In this document: piece after piece, positions 17,941 to 28,072 of the stretch
Layout of the letters: each line of letters begins with the position of its first letter
How positions within the stretch are numbered: the first letter of the stretch is position 1
Source: CAVXTT01 sp963764685
GTDB lineage: Bacteria; Bacteroidota; Ignavibacteria; Ignavibacteriales; Ignavibacteriaceae
Reading direction: 5' to 3'
NCBI GenBank assembly: GCA_963764685.1
Contig: CAVXTT010000031.1
Location: 1-64,000 of the forward strand
Length of the DNA: 64,000 bases
The notes under the pieces: generated by a model
Seen by the model: the letters and a program-made list of their open reading frames with translations, nothing else
What the model was told of the DNA's origin: nothing
Databases searched by the model: none
Program-made: the position numbers and the translations under genes

Positions 17941-19839
17941 TTAATTTTGCCCCATAATTAATTCAGAAATATGCTTTCCCTCTGCACGTCCCCTTAAAGC
18001 ATTCATAACCAACGCGAGCAGAATTTTCTGTTTGTTATTTTTATTAAAGAAGACTATACTTTCCAGCATATGTTTTGCTTTACCAATCTCTTCATTAATA
18101 CTTGTAGGACACGCTGGTTTTGGAAATATCAGCTCACCCGTGTCAAGATAATTCTGTAGTGAAATATAAATTCCTTCACTTAAAACTATTTTCTCTTTTA
18201 ATGCCAGGAATACTTTTCTAAAAACAGTTTCATTAAGTGCAAGAATATTATAACCCTTTTTCTTTAGTCTCTTTGGAAATTGTATCAAGGCAACTGATAA
18301 AGCTACTGGATCTAAGCCGGCATTTACCAATTCACTAAATAAATTTGCATACCTTGAAATTGATAATTCAGCTGAAAGATCAGCCGGAACTCCAATTTCA
18401 CCATACCATTTTTCTCTTTCCCAAAATACCTGTGTCGTATTCTCCTGAATGTTAGCTATTCGCTCTCTCAATACTTTCCTGGGCGGTAGATCCGTATCCG
18501 GATACATTCTGTCCGGTCCGGGGAGTATTCTTTCAAATCCATTTGTACCGTCTCTCAATGCCTGCCTGGTTTCTGAAGGAACACCAACAACAGCCTCTTT
18601 TGCCCTGATGATTATTTCTTTCGCTGCAGTTATTGAATCTTCTTCAGGTCCCCAGGTAATAACCATGGTGTCTTCATCCGATGCGTTTACACTTTTCTTA
18701 ATTTTGGCCCATTCGGCTGAGGAAATAGTTTCTCCCTTACGATCGGAATGAACAATATTTGGAATGTGGCTTAGGCATGCAATAACCCGTACTCTGTCCG
18801 AAATTTCTCTTGAGAAGTAAGTATCAGTTTGGGTGCGCCAATTAAGCAGGTCTTTGAAATCTTTTAATACAATGCATTTTACAGAATGGCCTCTTTGAAC
18901 AGCATCCTTTATTGGAAGGTAATAGGTCCTGGAAAGCAGCTTAGTAATATCTTCATATTTACCGCTGAATGTATCCAGAGTAATTCCTCTTTTATGCAAC
19001 TCATCCCGAAGAAGCAGAAGATTCCATTGTCTCATTGCCTCATTGTAAGTTAATAGCGGAATATCAGCAATTTTAGGCACTCCTTTTATTTCAATTCTAG
19101 TTCCGCCAGCAACACTAACATTTACATCCTGACGAGCGGCTCCTATGCCTGTTCTAACTTTCCCGGTACTGCGCACCACTTTTCTCAGTATTTGGGCAAC
19201 ATCTGCAACTTCAATTGGGTTTAGCATATCAGGTCCTGTTACAGTTTCAATTAATGGCATACCTAAACGGTCAGTGTTATAAACCCGCTGATGGCCTAAA
19301 TCGCTTATTTCCCTGCAGCTGTCTTCTTCAACTGATAATTGAATAATTTCTATTTGACGGTTCTTATAAGGTATTTTGCCATCCAATGCTATTATGGCTG
19401 TTCGTTGGAATCCGGTTGGAATACTGCCATCAAGATATTGTTTACGAGCTATATGAATTTCATCAACAGTTTTACATCCGTATAGCAATGCTATTTCTAA
19501 TGCGATATCAACAGCTTCATCATTAATAAGGAAGGGGGGAGTATCATCCATTTCATATGTGCACACCGTCTCGCGATTTATACGGTAGATTATATCCTTT
19601 TTTGTTTTAAACTCCATCAGAGCGGTACCATCATACTCACCTAATTCAGAAAGAGTAGGACGCATATGGCGAAGTATTTCTGCATCAAATTTGTGGCTGT
19701 ATTTACCTGCGGGGCATCTGCAAAAAAGTTTTTTATGAGTAAATAACTGCTGATGAATTTCAAGTCCGGATTTGAATCCGACTGAAACATAATCTTCATC
19801 AGTCATTTCGTTGAATAATTTAAAATTAAATTTGGACAT
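17941..19839 (-). CDS. gatE: Glutamyl-tRNA(Gln) amidotransferase subunit E (archaeal type)
   Basis: 632 residues, full GatE length. The N-terminal GatB-like kinase/amidotransferase domain starts VGFKSGLEIHQQL, with cysteines at LFCRCPAGK and the conserved ...DGSIPTGFQRTAI and SVEEDSCREIS. A GAD (AspRS-like) insert at about 275-400 distinguishes GatE from bacterial GatB. The C-terminal part has the helical and YqeY-like tail (KAHML...IVFFNKNNKQKILLALVMNALRGRAEG). It phosphorylates and amidates Glu on tRNA(Gln). The gene precedes gatD without a gap. Codon use and composition match the neighbours, so transfer, if any, is old. Confidence 0.93.
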   Translation of the reverse strand: MSKFNFKLFNEMTDEDYVSVGFKSGLEIHQQLFTHKKLFCRCPAGKYSHKFDAEILRHMRPTLSELGEYDGTALMEFKTKKDIIYRINRETVCTYEMDDTPPFLINDEAVDIALEIALLYGCKTVDEIHIARKQYLDGSIPTGFQRTAIIALDGKIPYKNRQIEIIQLSVEEDSCREISDLGHQRVYNTDRLGMPLIETVTGPDMLNPIEVADVAQILRKVVRSTGKVRTGIGAARQDVNVSVAGGTRIEIKGVPKIADIPLLTYNEAMRQWNLLLLRDELHKRGITLDTFSGKYEDITKLLSRTYYLPIKDAVQRGHSVKCIVLKDFKDLLNWRTQTDTYFSREISDRVRVIACLSHIPNIVHSDRKGETISSAEWAKIKKSVNASDEDTMVITWGPEEDSITAAKEIIIRAKEAVVGVPSETRQALRDGTNGFERILPGPDRMYPDTDLPPRKVLRERIANIQENTTQVFWEREKWYGEIGVPADLSAELSISRYANLFSELVNAGLDPVALSVALIQFPKRLKKKGYNILALNETVFRKVFLALKEKIVLSEGIYISLQNYLDTGELIFPKPACPTSINEEIGKAKHMLESIVFFNKNNKQKILLALVMNALRGRAEGKHISELIMGQN

Positions 19840-20137
19840 AGATTTAATTACGGCAGGAATAAAATAAAAGTTTAAGAAAAATCATATGAAAAAAAATAGT
19901 AAATTTATAAACTAAATTACTTAGTGATCGGGTAACAAGCAATTTGCAGGTAAACGCAGGTATTTCATAATGACATCAGAATCAGGCTAATATTTCTTAT
20001 CTTTTGATTATCCTTAGTTTATCCTTCGATTATCCTTCGTTATTCTTCATTAAAGTAAGTAAGGTAATCGGAAAAAGAGTGAAAGAATAAATTTAATTTA
20101 TAGGATAGGTATATAACTAAAAATTGGAGAATAAATT
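19840..20137. other. Divergent intergenic region with 11-base repeats
   Basis: This is the gap between gatE (minus) and the M28 peptidase gene (plus). It is A+T-rich, contains the 11-base tandem repeat at 20006-20049, and must hold both promoters. GGAGA about 12 bases before 20138 is the ribosome binding site for the peptidase. No gene is visible. Confidence 0.5.
20006..20049. repeat. Imperfect 11-bp tandem repeat, four units
   Basis: Four consecutive 11-base units read approximately GATTATCCTTA, GTTTATCCTTC, GATTATCCTTC and GTTATTCTTCA. The unit is close to the six-unit repeat at 25871-25936. Both lie between divergent genes. Confidence 0.8.
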
Positions 20138-21593
20138 TTGAAAGTTTTTGCATTTCTTTTATTGGGAGCTTTTTCTCTTTTTGCTCAAAGCCCATCATTT
20201 AAGTATTTATCCTGTAGATAAAGAAGAGTTGATGGAGTCTATCAAGATTTTATCGGGTGAGGACTATTCCGGAAGACTTCCCGGACATGAAGGATACAAT
20301 AAAGCCGCAGAGTATATGGCGGGAGAATTCGAAAACCTTGGATTGAAAAAATTTAATGATAGTTATTTTCAGAAACTGAATGTTGAATATAATGAGATAT
20401 TTTCTCCTGTAAAATTCATTAGTTATAAAAATGGTGCGAAGGAAAAGGAATATCAGCTTGGGAAAGATTTTGTATGCCGAGGGTTTACCGGTTCAGGTGA
20501 AATTAAAACGGAAATAGTGTTTTGCGGGTATGGTGCAGATAAAGATTTTTATAGCGATTATAATTCCATTGATGTTAAAGGTAAGATTGTGGTGATATTT
20601 AAACCAAATCCATTATGGAAAGTCGGCGATAATGACTGGGATAATGGTTATCCCAGGGCAAAGAGCAACATCGCGGCGAAATACGGGGCTAAAGGAATTA
20701 TTCTTGTCTCCACACCAAACTCTAATCCGCAAAAATCAGTTGCCAGCGTAATGGATGGGGAAGGGGAACAGGAATTGCATATGCCGCAAATTCATGTTGA
20801 TCTGGATGTCGCAGATGAATTACTTAAAGAAAGCGGTTATACATTGTCGCAATTGCAGTCAATTATCGATTCAACAAAAAAACCATTTTCAATTCAGACA
20901 GGAACGCTGGCAGAAATGTATATCAAAGCAGATTATGATAAATCGGCAGAAACTATGAATGTGGTTGGATTATTGGAAGGGTCAGACCCTGATTTGAAAA
21001 ATGAATACTTAATAATCGGAGCACACCTTGATCATGTCGGGAAACAGGGGAATGTTGTTTTCCCTGGTGCAAATGATAATGCATCCGGATCAGCAGCAGT
21101 ATTGGAAATTGCCCGTACATTTGTGAAGAATGACATCAGACCTAAACGCTCTGTTATCTTTACTTTATTTGCCAGTGAGGAGTTGGGACTATATGGTGCA
21201 AAGTATATGTCAGAAAATCTTCCTGTACATGAAAAGAATGTTATTGCTATGTTTAATCTGGATTGTATAGCATTTGGTGACAGTATGCAGGTTGGTAATG
21301 GCCTCAGCTCTCCGAAGCTTTATGAGATAGCAAAAAATGTTGATAAGCGGACTGATAATTTCCTGGTTATAAATACATGGAAAGGTGGAGGGGCAGATGC
21401 ACAGCCATTCCACGATAAGGGAATTCCCGCACTATATTTTGTAAGCACAAACAGCTATGAAAATATTCATACAATTGACGACACACCGGAATCACTAAGC
21501 CCCGATCTTATTGAAAAAATAACGAGGTTAGCTTTCCTGACCGCTGTTGAAGTTGCGGATGGAAAGTATGAAAGAGAAGCGGTGATAAAATAG
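20138..21593 (+). CDS. Secreted M28-family metallopeptidase with PA domain (frameshift in the signal-peptide region)
   Basis: A two-zinc aminopeptidase of the M28 family. Metal-binding motifs visible are GAHLDHVG (His, Asp), GANDNASG (Asp), FASEELG (Glu-Glu), NLDCIAFGD (Asp) and FHDKGIP (His). A PA-like insert lies at about residues 100-230 (IVFCGYGADKDFYSDYNSIDVKGKIVV). The signal peptide is in another frame: TTG 20138 gives MKVFAFLLLGAFSLFAQSPS, behind AATTGGAGA. The frame changes at about 20195-20200, then SIYPVDKEELMES follows. I therefore extend the gene to 20138 and treat the shift as probable sequence error. It would digest peptides in the periplasm or outside the cell. Confidence 0.85.
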
Positions 21594-21718
21594 TCAGGTC
21601 TTCGTTAATATAAATACCTTAAATGTCAATTAAATAATTTTTCTAATTATTTACTCAGCTGACTTTAAAGAAATTATTAAATTACAAATTCTTAATAAGA
21701 AAAATAATTCGGATAAAT

Positions 21719-22627
21719 ATGAAACAATTGCTTATAATATTGATGTTTTTCTCAGCAGTATACGCTCAGCAGTCACGTGAAAAAATCGCAGGTGGTTTCG
21801 GAGAAGTATTCTTTGCCCCCCAGTTTTCACCAGATGGAACAATGCTTGCTTTTACTTCTGATAAATATCAGGGGATCTGGATCTATAAATTCCAGGATGA
21901 AAGTGTAACACAGGTTACTGACGAAATAGCTTCAGGCTTCGGATTCAGCTGGTCACAGGATTCAAGAACCATTCTCACCCGAGTTGCCATTTATGAAGGA
22001 GCTAACAGGTTGAACGCCGTTAAAACTTTTGATGTGCTGACCGGTGAAACAAAAAATCTATCAGGTTACCTCGCAAATATTCCCGCATTACCACAATGGA
22101 CGAACGATAATACTAAAATCATTTCATACTCAAAAAAGACTGATTTATATTCTACCGGAAAAGTGGCCAAAACAGGCTCCAGCAATATCGCCGCTTATGC
22201 TTTAGGTAGTAAAATAATATTTGTTCAGGGAAGCACCGGGACCGAAACATTATATGAACCAATGAAGAATAGGGAAGTGATCAATCTTAGTCTTTCTCCT
22301 GATAGCAGAAAGGTTGTTTTTGAAATTTTAGGAGGAAACCTGAATGTTATGAACAATGATGGTTCAGGTTTGAAAGATTTAGGAAGAGGCTACAGGCCTA
22401 AATGGTCTCCTGACAGCAAAACGGTTGTATATATGCTAGCTGAAGATGATGGTCATTCATTCACCTCATCAGAACTGTATCTCGTGAATGCGGACGGCTC
22501 AGGCAGGAAAAAATTAACAGATACCCCGGACCAAATTGAAATGAATCCTTCTTTTGCCGCGGATGGTAAAAAGATCGCCTTCGACGTTCTGAATGAAGGT
22601 TATATTTATATCATGAATATTGATTAA
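21719..22627 (+). CDS. Secreted PD40/TolB-like beta-propeller protein
   Basis: 302 residues with a signal peptide (MKQLLIILMFFSAVYA|QQS). Repeated WD40-like PD40 motifs follow (FSPDGTMLAFTSD, LSPDSRKVVFEI, WSPDSKTVVYMLA, FAADGKKIAFDVL), giving a six- or seven-bladed propeller as in TolB. There is no TolB N-terminal domain, so it is not TolB itself. Its ligand is unknown. The amidase gene follows by 12 bases, so co-expression is likely. Confidence 0.82.
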   Translation: MKQLLIILMFFSAVYAQQSREKIAGGFGEVFFAPQFSPDGTMLAFTSDKYQGIWIYKFQDESVTQVTDEIASGFGFSWSQDSRTILTRVAIYEGANRLNAVKTFDVLTGETKNLSGYLANIPALPQWTNDNTKIISYSKKTDLYSTGKVAKTGSSNIAAYALGSKIIFVQGSTGTETLYEPMKNREVINLSLSPDSRKVVFEILGGNLNVMNNDGSGLKDLGRGYRPKWSPDSKTVVYMLAEDDGHSFTSSELYLVNADGSGRKKLTDTPDQIEMNPSFAADGKKIAFDVLNEGYIYIMNID

Positions 22628-22639
22628 GCCGGAGCAAAA

Positions 22640-25100
22640 ATGAAAAATAAAATTTTACTGACTATAGTTTTTATACTCTCTTCCATAAACATTTCTGCTC
22701 AGGTTACCGGGTTGGCCTGGTTGGAATATATTTTTGGATCCCGGACACAGCCAAACTGAAAATGTAGGCATTTATGGTTATTCTGAAGCTCATAAAGTTT
22801 TGCGTGTGGGATTAAACCTACGTGAAATGCTGCTTAATGAGACTGATATTGATACTGTATATATCTGCAGAACAAATGATGATCAATTGGTGGGTCTAAG
22901 TCAAAGAACAGATTACGCTAATTCCCTCGGTGCTGCATGGTATCATTCAATCCACAGCGATGCTGCAAGCAATTCAACATCCAATTCCACTTTACTGCTT
23001 TGGGGTCAAAATGGAAACGGAACAGAAAAAGTTCCTAACGGCGGCAAGGCTATGAGCAGCCATATAGTGGAATTACTTACACGTGGATACAGAACCACAA
23101 CTCGCGGCTCTTTTGGAGATTGCACATTCTATGGAACATGCGCTGCCGGAGATGGGCCATACCTGTCAGTTAACAGAAGATCGACAATGCCGTCTGAACT
23201 TAGTGAAGCCGGATTCCATACAAGTGCTTTTCAGAATCCGATCAATATGAATGATAAATGGAAACGCCTTGAGGCACGAACACTATTCTGGTCCATATTA
23301 AAATATAAGAATGCTGTTCGTCCACCTGTACACATAGCAGCGGGACATGTTAAAGATTCCGATCAGGGTACATTTGTGAATGGAGCAACTGTGACCATTA
23401 ACGGACAAACTATTACAACAGATACTTATGAGTCATTGTTCCATTCTTATAGTAATGACCCGAATCAGCTGAGAAACGGTTTCTTTTATTTTGAAGGATT
23501 ACCAGCCGGAACTCATACTCTTACTGTCTCTGTACCAGGATATGATAATTATTCCCAACAGGTAAGTATATCTGATACATTTTTTACCTTTGTTGATCCT
23601 TCGATTGTGTCAAGTGTTCCGCCAGTTATTATTACAGTTGCACCGGAAATGGGTGACAGTATTTACCCCGGATTTGATAATCTGGTGATCAATTTCAGCA
23701 GGCCAATGGATAGGGCTTCAGTTGAGAGTACAATCAGTATTTCACCCGCTGCAGCATTCATCTTTTACCTGGGCAGATAATGATAAAAGATTAATAATTT
23801 CTACTGAAAATCTTTTGTTCGATACACAATATGTGCTTACTGTATCTGGAGCTTCTGTTGATAAGTACAATCATCAATTTGATGGAAATGGTGATAAGGT
23901 AGGAGGGGACAACTATACTCGAATTTCAGTACAAAGATTGTTGATGTATTGGCACCTTCATTTGCGCAATTATTTCCGTCTCCGGGGGAAAATAATATCG
24001 CAATCCAGCCTTTAGTTAATATTACTTTTAATGAGTTAGTCAATACTTCAACCTTATCAAACAAATTCAAAATTGTTAAAACCTCAGATCAAACTATCGT
24101 TAGTGGTACTTTGAAACATTATCCAATAAATGGTAGAAGTACCCTGAATATGTTTGTTAAAACTAAATTAGATCCTTCAACTAATTATACAGTTCAAATT
24201 GCCCCGGGAATCAAAGATGTTCATGGTAATGAAATCACATCTCAATATGAATATACATTTACCACAGGTGATTCTATTACCGGAACTGTTATAACCCTGG
24301 ACAACTTTGAAGCCGGAATTTCTAACTGGGTGCAAAGCACTGCCAGCGGAGTAAAACTAAACGAAACTTCAATTTCATCTTCAAACACTCAGTTTAGTTT
24401 TTTATATGTCAGTACTAAATCCATGAAGCTATCATATAGCTGGGATCCTGATGCAGAGGTATTCTTATTAAGAGAGTATTATGCCGGACCAACATATTCC
24501 CTTCAGGGAGCTTTTTCTCTTCAGGCATATATTTTAGGGGATGGGAAAAATAATAAGTTCCGCTTTGCTGTTAGAGATGGAGGATCTGGCGGTTATGAGG
24601 TAAGTCCTTGGTATAATGTTGACTGGGGCGGCTGGAAAGAAGTAGTCTGGACTCCTTCAGTGGATGGATTTGGTCAATGGGTAGGAGATGGAGTATTACA
24701 AGGTACTGTGAATTTCGATTCATATCAGTTCTCATTTACACCTGGCAGCACAACCAAAGGAGAATATTATTTTGATGATGCGAGAGCCATCAATTATCCT
24801 ACTGTAGATGTAAAGGATAATGCGGGAACTAGACCGATGCAATATGCTCTTGAACAGAACTATCCTAATCCATTTAATCCTTCTACTAACATTAAATTCT
24901 CAACTCTTAAAAGCGGTTATGTTAAACTTGAAGTTTATAATCTTATCGGTCAGAAAGTAGCCACTATTGTAAATGGCCAGTTAAATGCCGGTAACCACAA
25001 GGTAACTTTTGATGCCGGAAAACTTACGAGTGGTGTATACATTTATAAGCTTACAACAGAGGAGTATACTGCCAGCAAAAAACTTATTCTTATGAAGTAG
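22640..25100 (+). CDS. Secreted N-acetylmuramoyl-L-alanine amidase-like protein with Ig-like domains and sorting tail (three frameshifts)
   Basis: ATG 22640 opens a signal peptide (MKNKILLTIVFILSSINISAQ). An Amidase_3 domain follows: zinc ligands at DPGH, Glu in YSEAHKVL and His in SIHSD, with catalytic-type Glu in ELSEAGFH. Next come a carboxypeptidase-regulatory-like repeat, Big_5/SbsA-like Ig domains (IINFSRPMD, VNITFNELV), a possible carbohydrate-binding module, and the C-terminal type IX-like sorting domain (QNYPNPFNPSTNIKF to KKLILMK). Frames change near 22710, 23755 and 23940; all parts belong to one protein, so errors are likely. It would act on peptidoglycan outside or at the cell surface. 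Confidence 0.8.
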
Positions 25101-25120
25101 CTTTTATATAAAGTCAATTA

Positions 25121-25151
25121 AAAAAACCGGAGAGATCTCCGGTTTTTTTTT
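25121..25151 (+). terminator. Terminator after the amidase gene
   Basis: A-rich CCGGAG and CTCCGG (25127-25142) form a stem extended by A/T pairs, followed by nine T residues. Confidence 0.85.
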
Positions 25152-25240
25152 GCTAATATTAATAATCATCTTTCTTTTCTCGGCCTAAATGTCGGGAGCA
25201 TCCTCAGAAAAAAAGAGAAGAGCGCTAATTCTAATGACAG

Positions 25241-25681
25241 TTATTTTTTTCTTGAAAGATTGATAATACTTTCTTTTATCTTCCCGCAGTCGGCATAGTC
25301 TTTATAAACCAAACAATCCCTGCATTGGTCATTTGAGCATTCATTCTCTTTATGTTTATACATCCAGCAGGCTTTTGAGTGATTTCTGTACGCCTCACAG
25401 TTTTCTCTATCTGATGCTTCACAGTTTTTAATGCTCCAGCATGGAATCATTGAATATATTGTTTGTATTCCGGCAATACTAAGCTTACTGACGTTAATTG
25501 AATTGCGGATACAAATAAGTCTCTGAATATCAGAACGGGAGTATAATCTATGGTTGGATTCTTTCCGGTGGGGGACAATTAAACCTTCTCTTTCATACAT
25601 TCTTAACGTATGTACCGAAATATCAAGGATCTTTGCTGCTTTACTTATTGAATATAAAGGCTCTTCTGGGCCAGTATACAT
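25241..25681 (-). CDS. MerR-family regulator with Cys-rich two-CW-like C-terminal domain
   Basis: The product has 146 residues. Residues 8-75 form a MerR winged helix (YSISKAAKILDISVHTLRMYEREGLI; HRLYSRSDIQRL). The rest is not a long dimerisation helix with one metal site but a cysteine-rich region: PCWSIKNC, NCEAYRNHSKACWMYK, ECSNDQCRDCLVYKDYADC. That is nine cysteines in about 55 residues with two C-W pairs, resembling the two-CW domain. It could hold a metal or iron-sulfur cluster and sense redox state or metal. It is transcribed away from korA across a 540-base gap with an 11-bp repeat, so korAB is a natural candidate target. Confidence 0.8.
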   Translation of the reverse strand: MYTGPEEPLYSISKAAKILDISVHTLRMYEREGLIVPHRKESNHRLYSRSDIQRLICIRNSINVSKLSIAGIQTIYSMIPCWSIKNCEASDRENCEAYRNHSKACWMYKHKENECSNDQCRDCLVYKDYADCGKIKESIINLSRKK

Positions 25682-26222
25682 TTTAAATGCCTGATTTTAA
25701 AAATTGACATTTATAAATATCAACTTCTTTGCCAATTTATAAATATTGCTAAATTCATAAAAATAGCAATCCTTTTATCAAAATAAAGAAAAATTGAAGT
25801 TATTTCTCATTTATTAAGAAAATAGGATTACGACAAATATTGGAGATTACTGTGCAAGTATTTACTCTTACCCTTCGTTTACCCTTCGTTTACCCTTCGT
25901 TTATCCTTCGTTTACCCTTCGTTTACCCTTCGTTGTAAAACGCACTGTTAACGAAATATAAACGTTTCGTAGGAATACAATATCAGATTTATCAGTTATA
26001 AATGGTTAAAACAGTGTTTACCGCTCATCCCCTAATTATTACATTAAAAAATATTCAAATTTCTTTTTCATTACTAAGAAAATTCCTTTTTTTCTGTTAA
26101 TTTTGAGAGATTTATTTGTAATTATTATTTGAAAAGATAAATAATTGATGAATAAATAATTAGTGGCATACTTTATGGATAAGATGCTGCACGTGTATAA
26201 ATAAAAACAGAGTTGTAAAATT
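25682..26222. other. Divergent intergenic region MerR / korA
   Basis: A 540-base, very A+T-rich gap. It contains the six-unit 11-bp repeat at 25871-25936 and, just after it, small inverted stretches around AACGAAATATAAACGTTTCG (25948-25967; AACG/CGTT core). The korA promoter must lie in its right half. No coding region is seen. Confidence 0.5.
25871..25936. repeat. 11-bp tandem repeat, six units
   Basis: Units of CCCTTCGTTTA start at 25871, 25882, 25893, 25904 (TCCTTCGTTTA), 25915 and 25926 (last two bases changed). It is a direct array without spacers, so not CRISPR. It lies about 190 bases upstream of the MerR gene start and about 290 bases upstream of korA. Confidence 0.9.
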
Positions 26223-28072
26223 ATGGCTATTGAAAAAAAAGTAGAAAGCCTGACTGAAGTAACTGTAAGATTTGCCGGAGATTCAGGTGACGGAATGCAG
26301 TTAACCGGCAGTCAATTCAGCGATACTACTGCGTTCTTGGAAATGATTTAAGTACTTTACCTGATTATCCTGCTGAAATACGTGCTCCTCAGGAACGGTT
26401 TATGGTGTTAGTGGATTTCAGCTTCATTTTGGAAGCGGTGATGTACATACACCTGGTGACAGACCGGATGTTTTTGTAGCAATGAATCCTGCAGCAATAA
26501 AAAAGAATCTTTCTGAATTGAAAAATGGTGGTATTATAATAGCCAATTCAGATGCTTTTGATGCAAAGAATCTTAAACTAGCTAAATATGATCCGAATCC
26601 TCTGGAAGATGAAAGCTTGGAAGGTTATGAAGTTTATCCTGTACCCATTACCTCATTAACAGTTAAAGCTCTTGAGAATTCTCCATTATCACATAAAGAA
26701 ATTGCCAGATGTAAAAACTTTTTTGCTCTTGGCTTGATGTATTGGCTTTATAATCGACCAATCGAAACAGACTGTTGAATGGATAAAAAAGAAATTTAAG
26801 AACAAACCTGAATATTTAGATGCAAATGAAAAAGCTCTAAAGCCGGTTATAATTATGGTGAAAATACAGAATTATTTACTACCAGATACCATATTGAAGC
26901 TGCCAAACTGCCTAAGGGAATTTACAGAAGTATTTCAGGAAATGAAGCAACTGCACTTGGATTTTTAGCAGCCTCTGTTAAAAGCGGACTTCCTTTATTT
27001 CTTGGTTCATATCCTATTACACCAGCATCTGAAATACTTCAGTACTTAAGTACATTATAAAAATTTTGGTGTAAAGACTTTCCAGGCTGAAGATGAAATT
27101 GCTGGAATTACCTCCGCAATCGGTGCAGCATTTGCCGGATAATCTTGCACTTACAACTACAAGCGGTCCTGGTCTTGCTCTTAAAACAGAAGCTATGGGT
27201 CTTAGCTGTGATGACTGAATTACCTTTGGTAATTGTTGATGTTCAGCGCGGTGGACCAAGTACCGGACTACCAACTAAAACAGAGCAGGCAGATCTTACT
27301 GCAGGCTTTCTATGGAAGAAATGGTGAAGCCCCTGTTGCTGTTATTGCTGCATCTACTCCAAGTGATTGTTTCTATATGGCACTGGAAGCTGCAAGAATT
27401 GCTATAAAATATATGACTCCGGTTATTCTTCTTAACCGATGGATATCTGGCAAATGGATCAGAACCATGGAAAATACCTCATGAAAATGAACTTCCTGAA
27501 TTTCGAAGTGAAATTTCGTAACTGAAAGTAGAAGGTTTTAAACCTTATCTCGAGAGATGAAAATCTTTCAAGACCATGGGCAAAACCCGGAACACCTGGT
27601 TTAGAACATAGAATTGGTGGACTTGAAAAAGCTAATATAACAGGATAATGTAAGTTATGATCCTGATAATCATGATCGATGGTTAAATTAAGAGCTGAAA
27701 AAGTAAAAAAGGTTGTTAAGGATATTCCTGATCTTGAAGTTGATGGTGATGAAAGGTGAACTGCTTGTACTTGGATGGGGAGGAACTTATGGTGCAATTA
27801 CTGAAGCAGTTATAAGATGCCAGAAAACGGTTATAAAGTATCACAAGCTCATTTTAAATATCTTAATCCACTTCCCGAAAAATACAGGAGAAGTATTAAG
27901 AAGATTTAAGAAAATTCTTATTCCTGAAATTAATCTTGGACAACTTGCAAAAATAATCAGAAGTGAATTTTTAATACCTGTTGATTCAATTTAATGTGGT
28001 AAGAGGACTTACCATTTAAAGACGTCTGATATTGAAGAAAAAATAATTGAAATACTCGGAGGATCAAAATAA
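26223..28072 (+). CDS. korA: 2-oxoacid:ferredoxin oxidoreductase alpha subunit (gamma-alpha fusion), heavily frameshifted
   Basis: Read across frames, the protein starts MAIEKKVESLTEVTVRFAGDSGDGMQ, the gamma domain of KorA-type enzymes. It continues through a DVFVAMNPAAIKKNL region and the alpha (pyrimidine-binding) domain (NEATALGFLAASVKSGLPLFLGSYPITPASEIL; TTTSGPGLALKTEAMGL; ELPLVIVDVQRGGPSTGLPTKTEQADL) to the C-terminal domain ending IIEILGGSK at 28070-28072. At least ten single-base indels interrupt it. They fall at random places in a conserved housekeeping enzyme, so they look like sequence errors. With KorB it couples oxidation of a 2-oxoacid such as 2-oxoglutarate to ferredoxin reduction, or runs in reverse. 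The substrate cannot be fixed from sequence. Confidence 0.85.

Noticed and set aside
25871..25936. Short regular repeats resembling a CRISPR array
   Set aside because: The 11-base units follow each other directly with no spacers, and there are no cas genes nearby.
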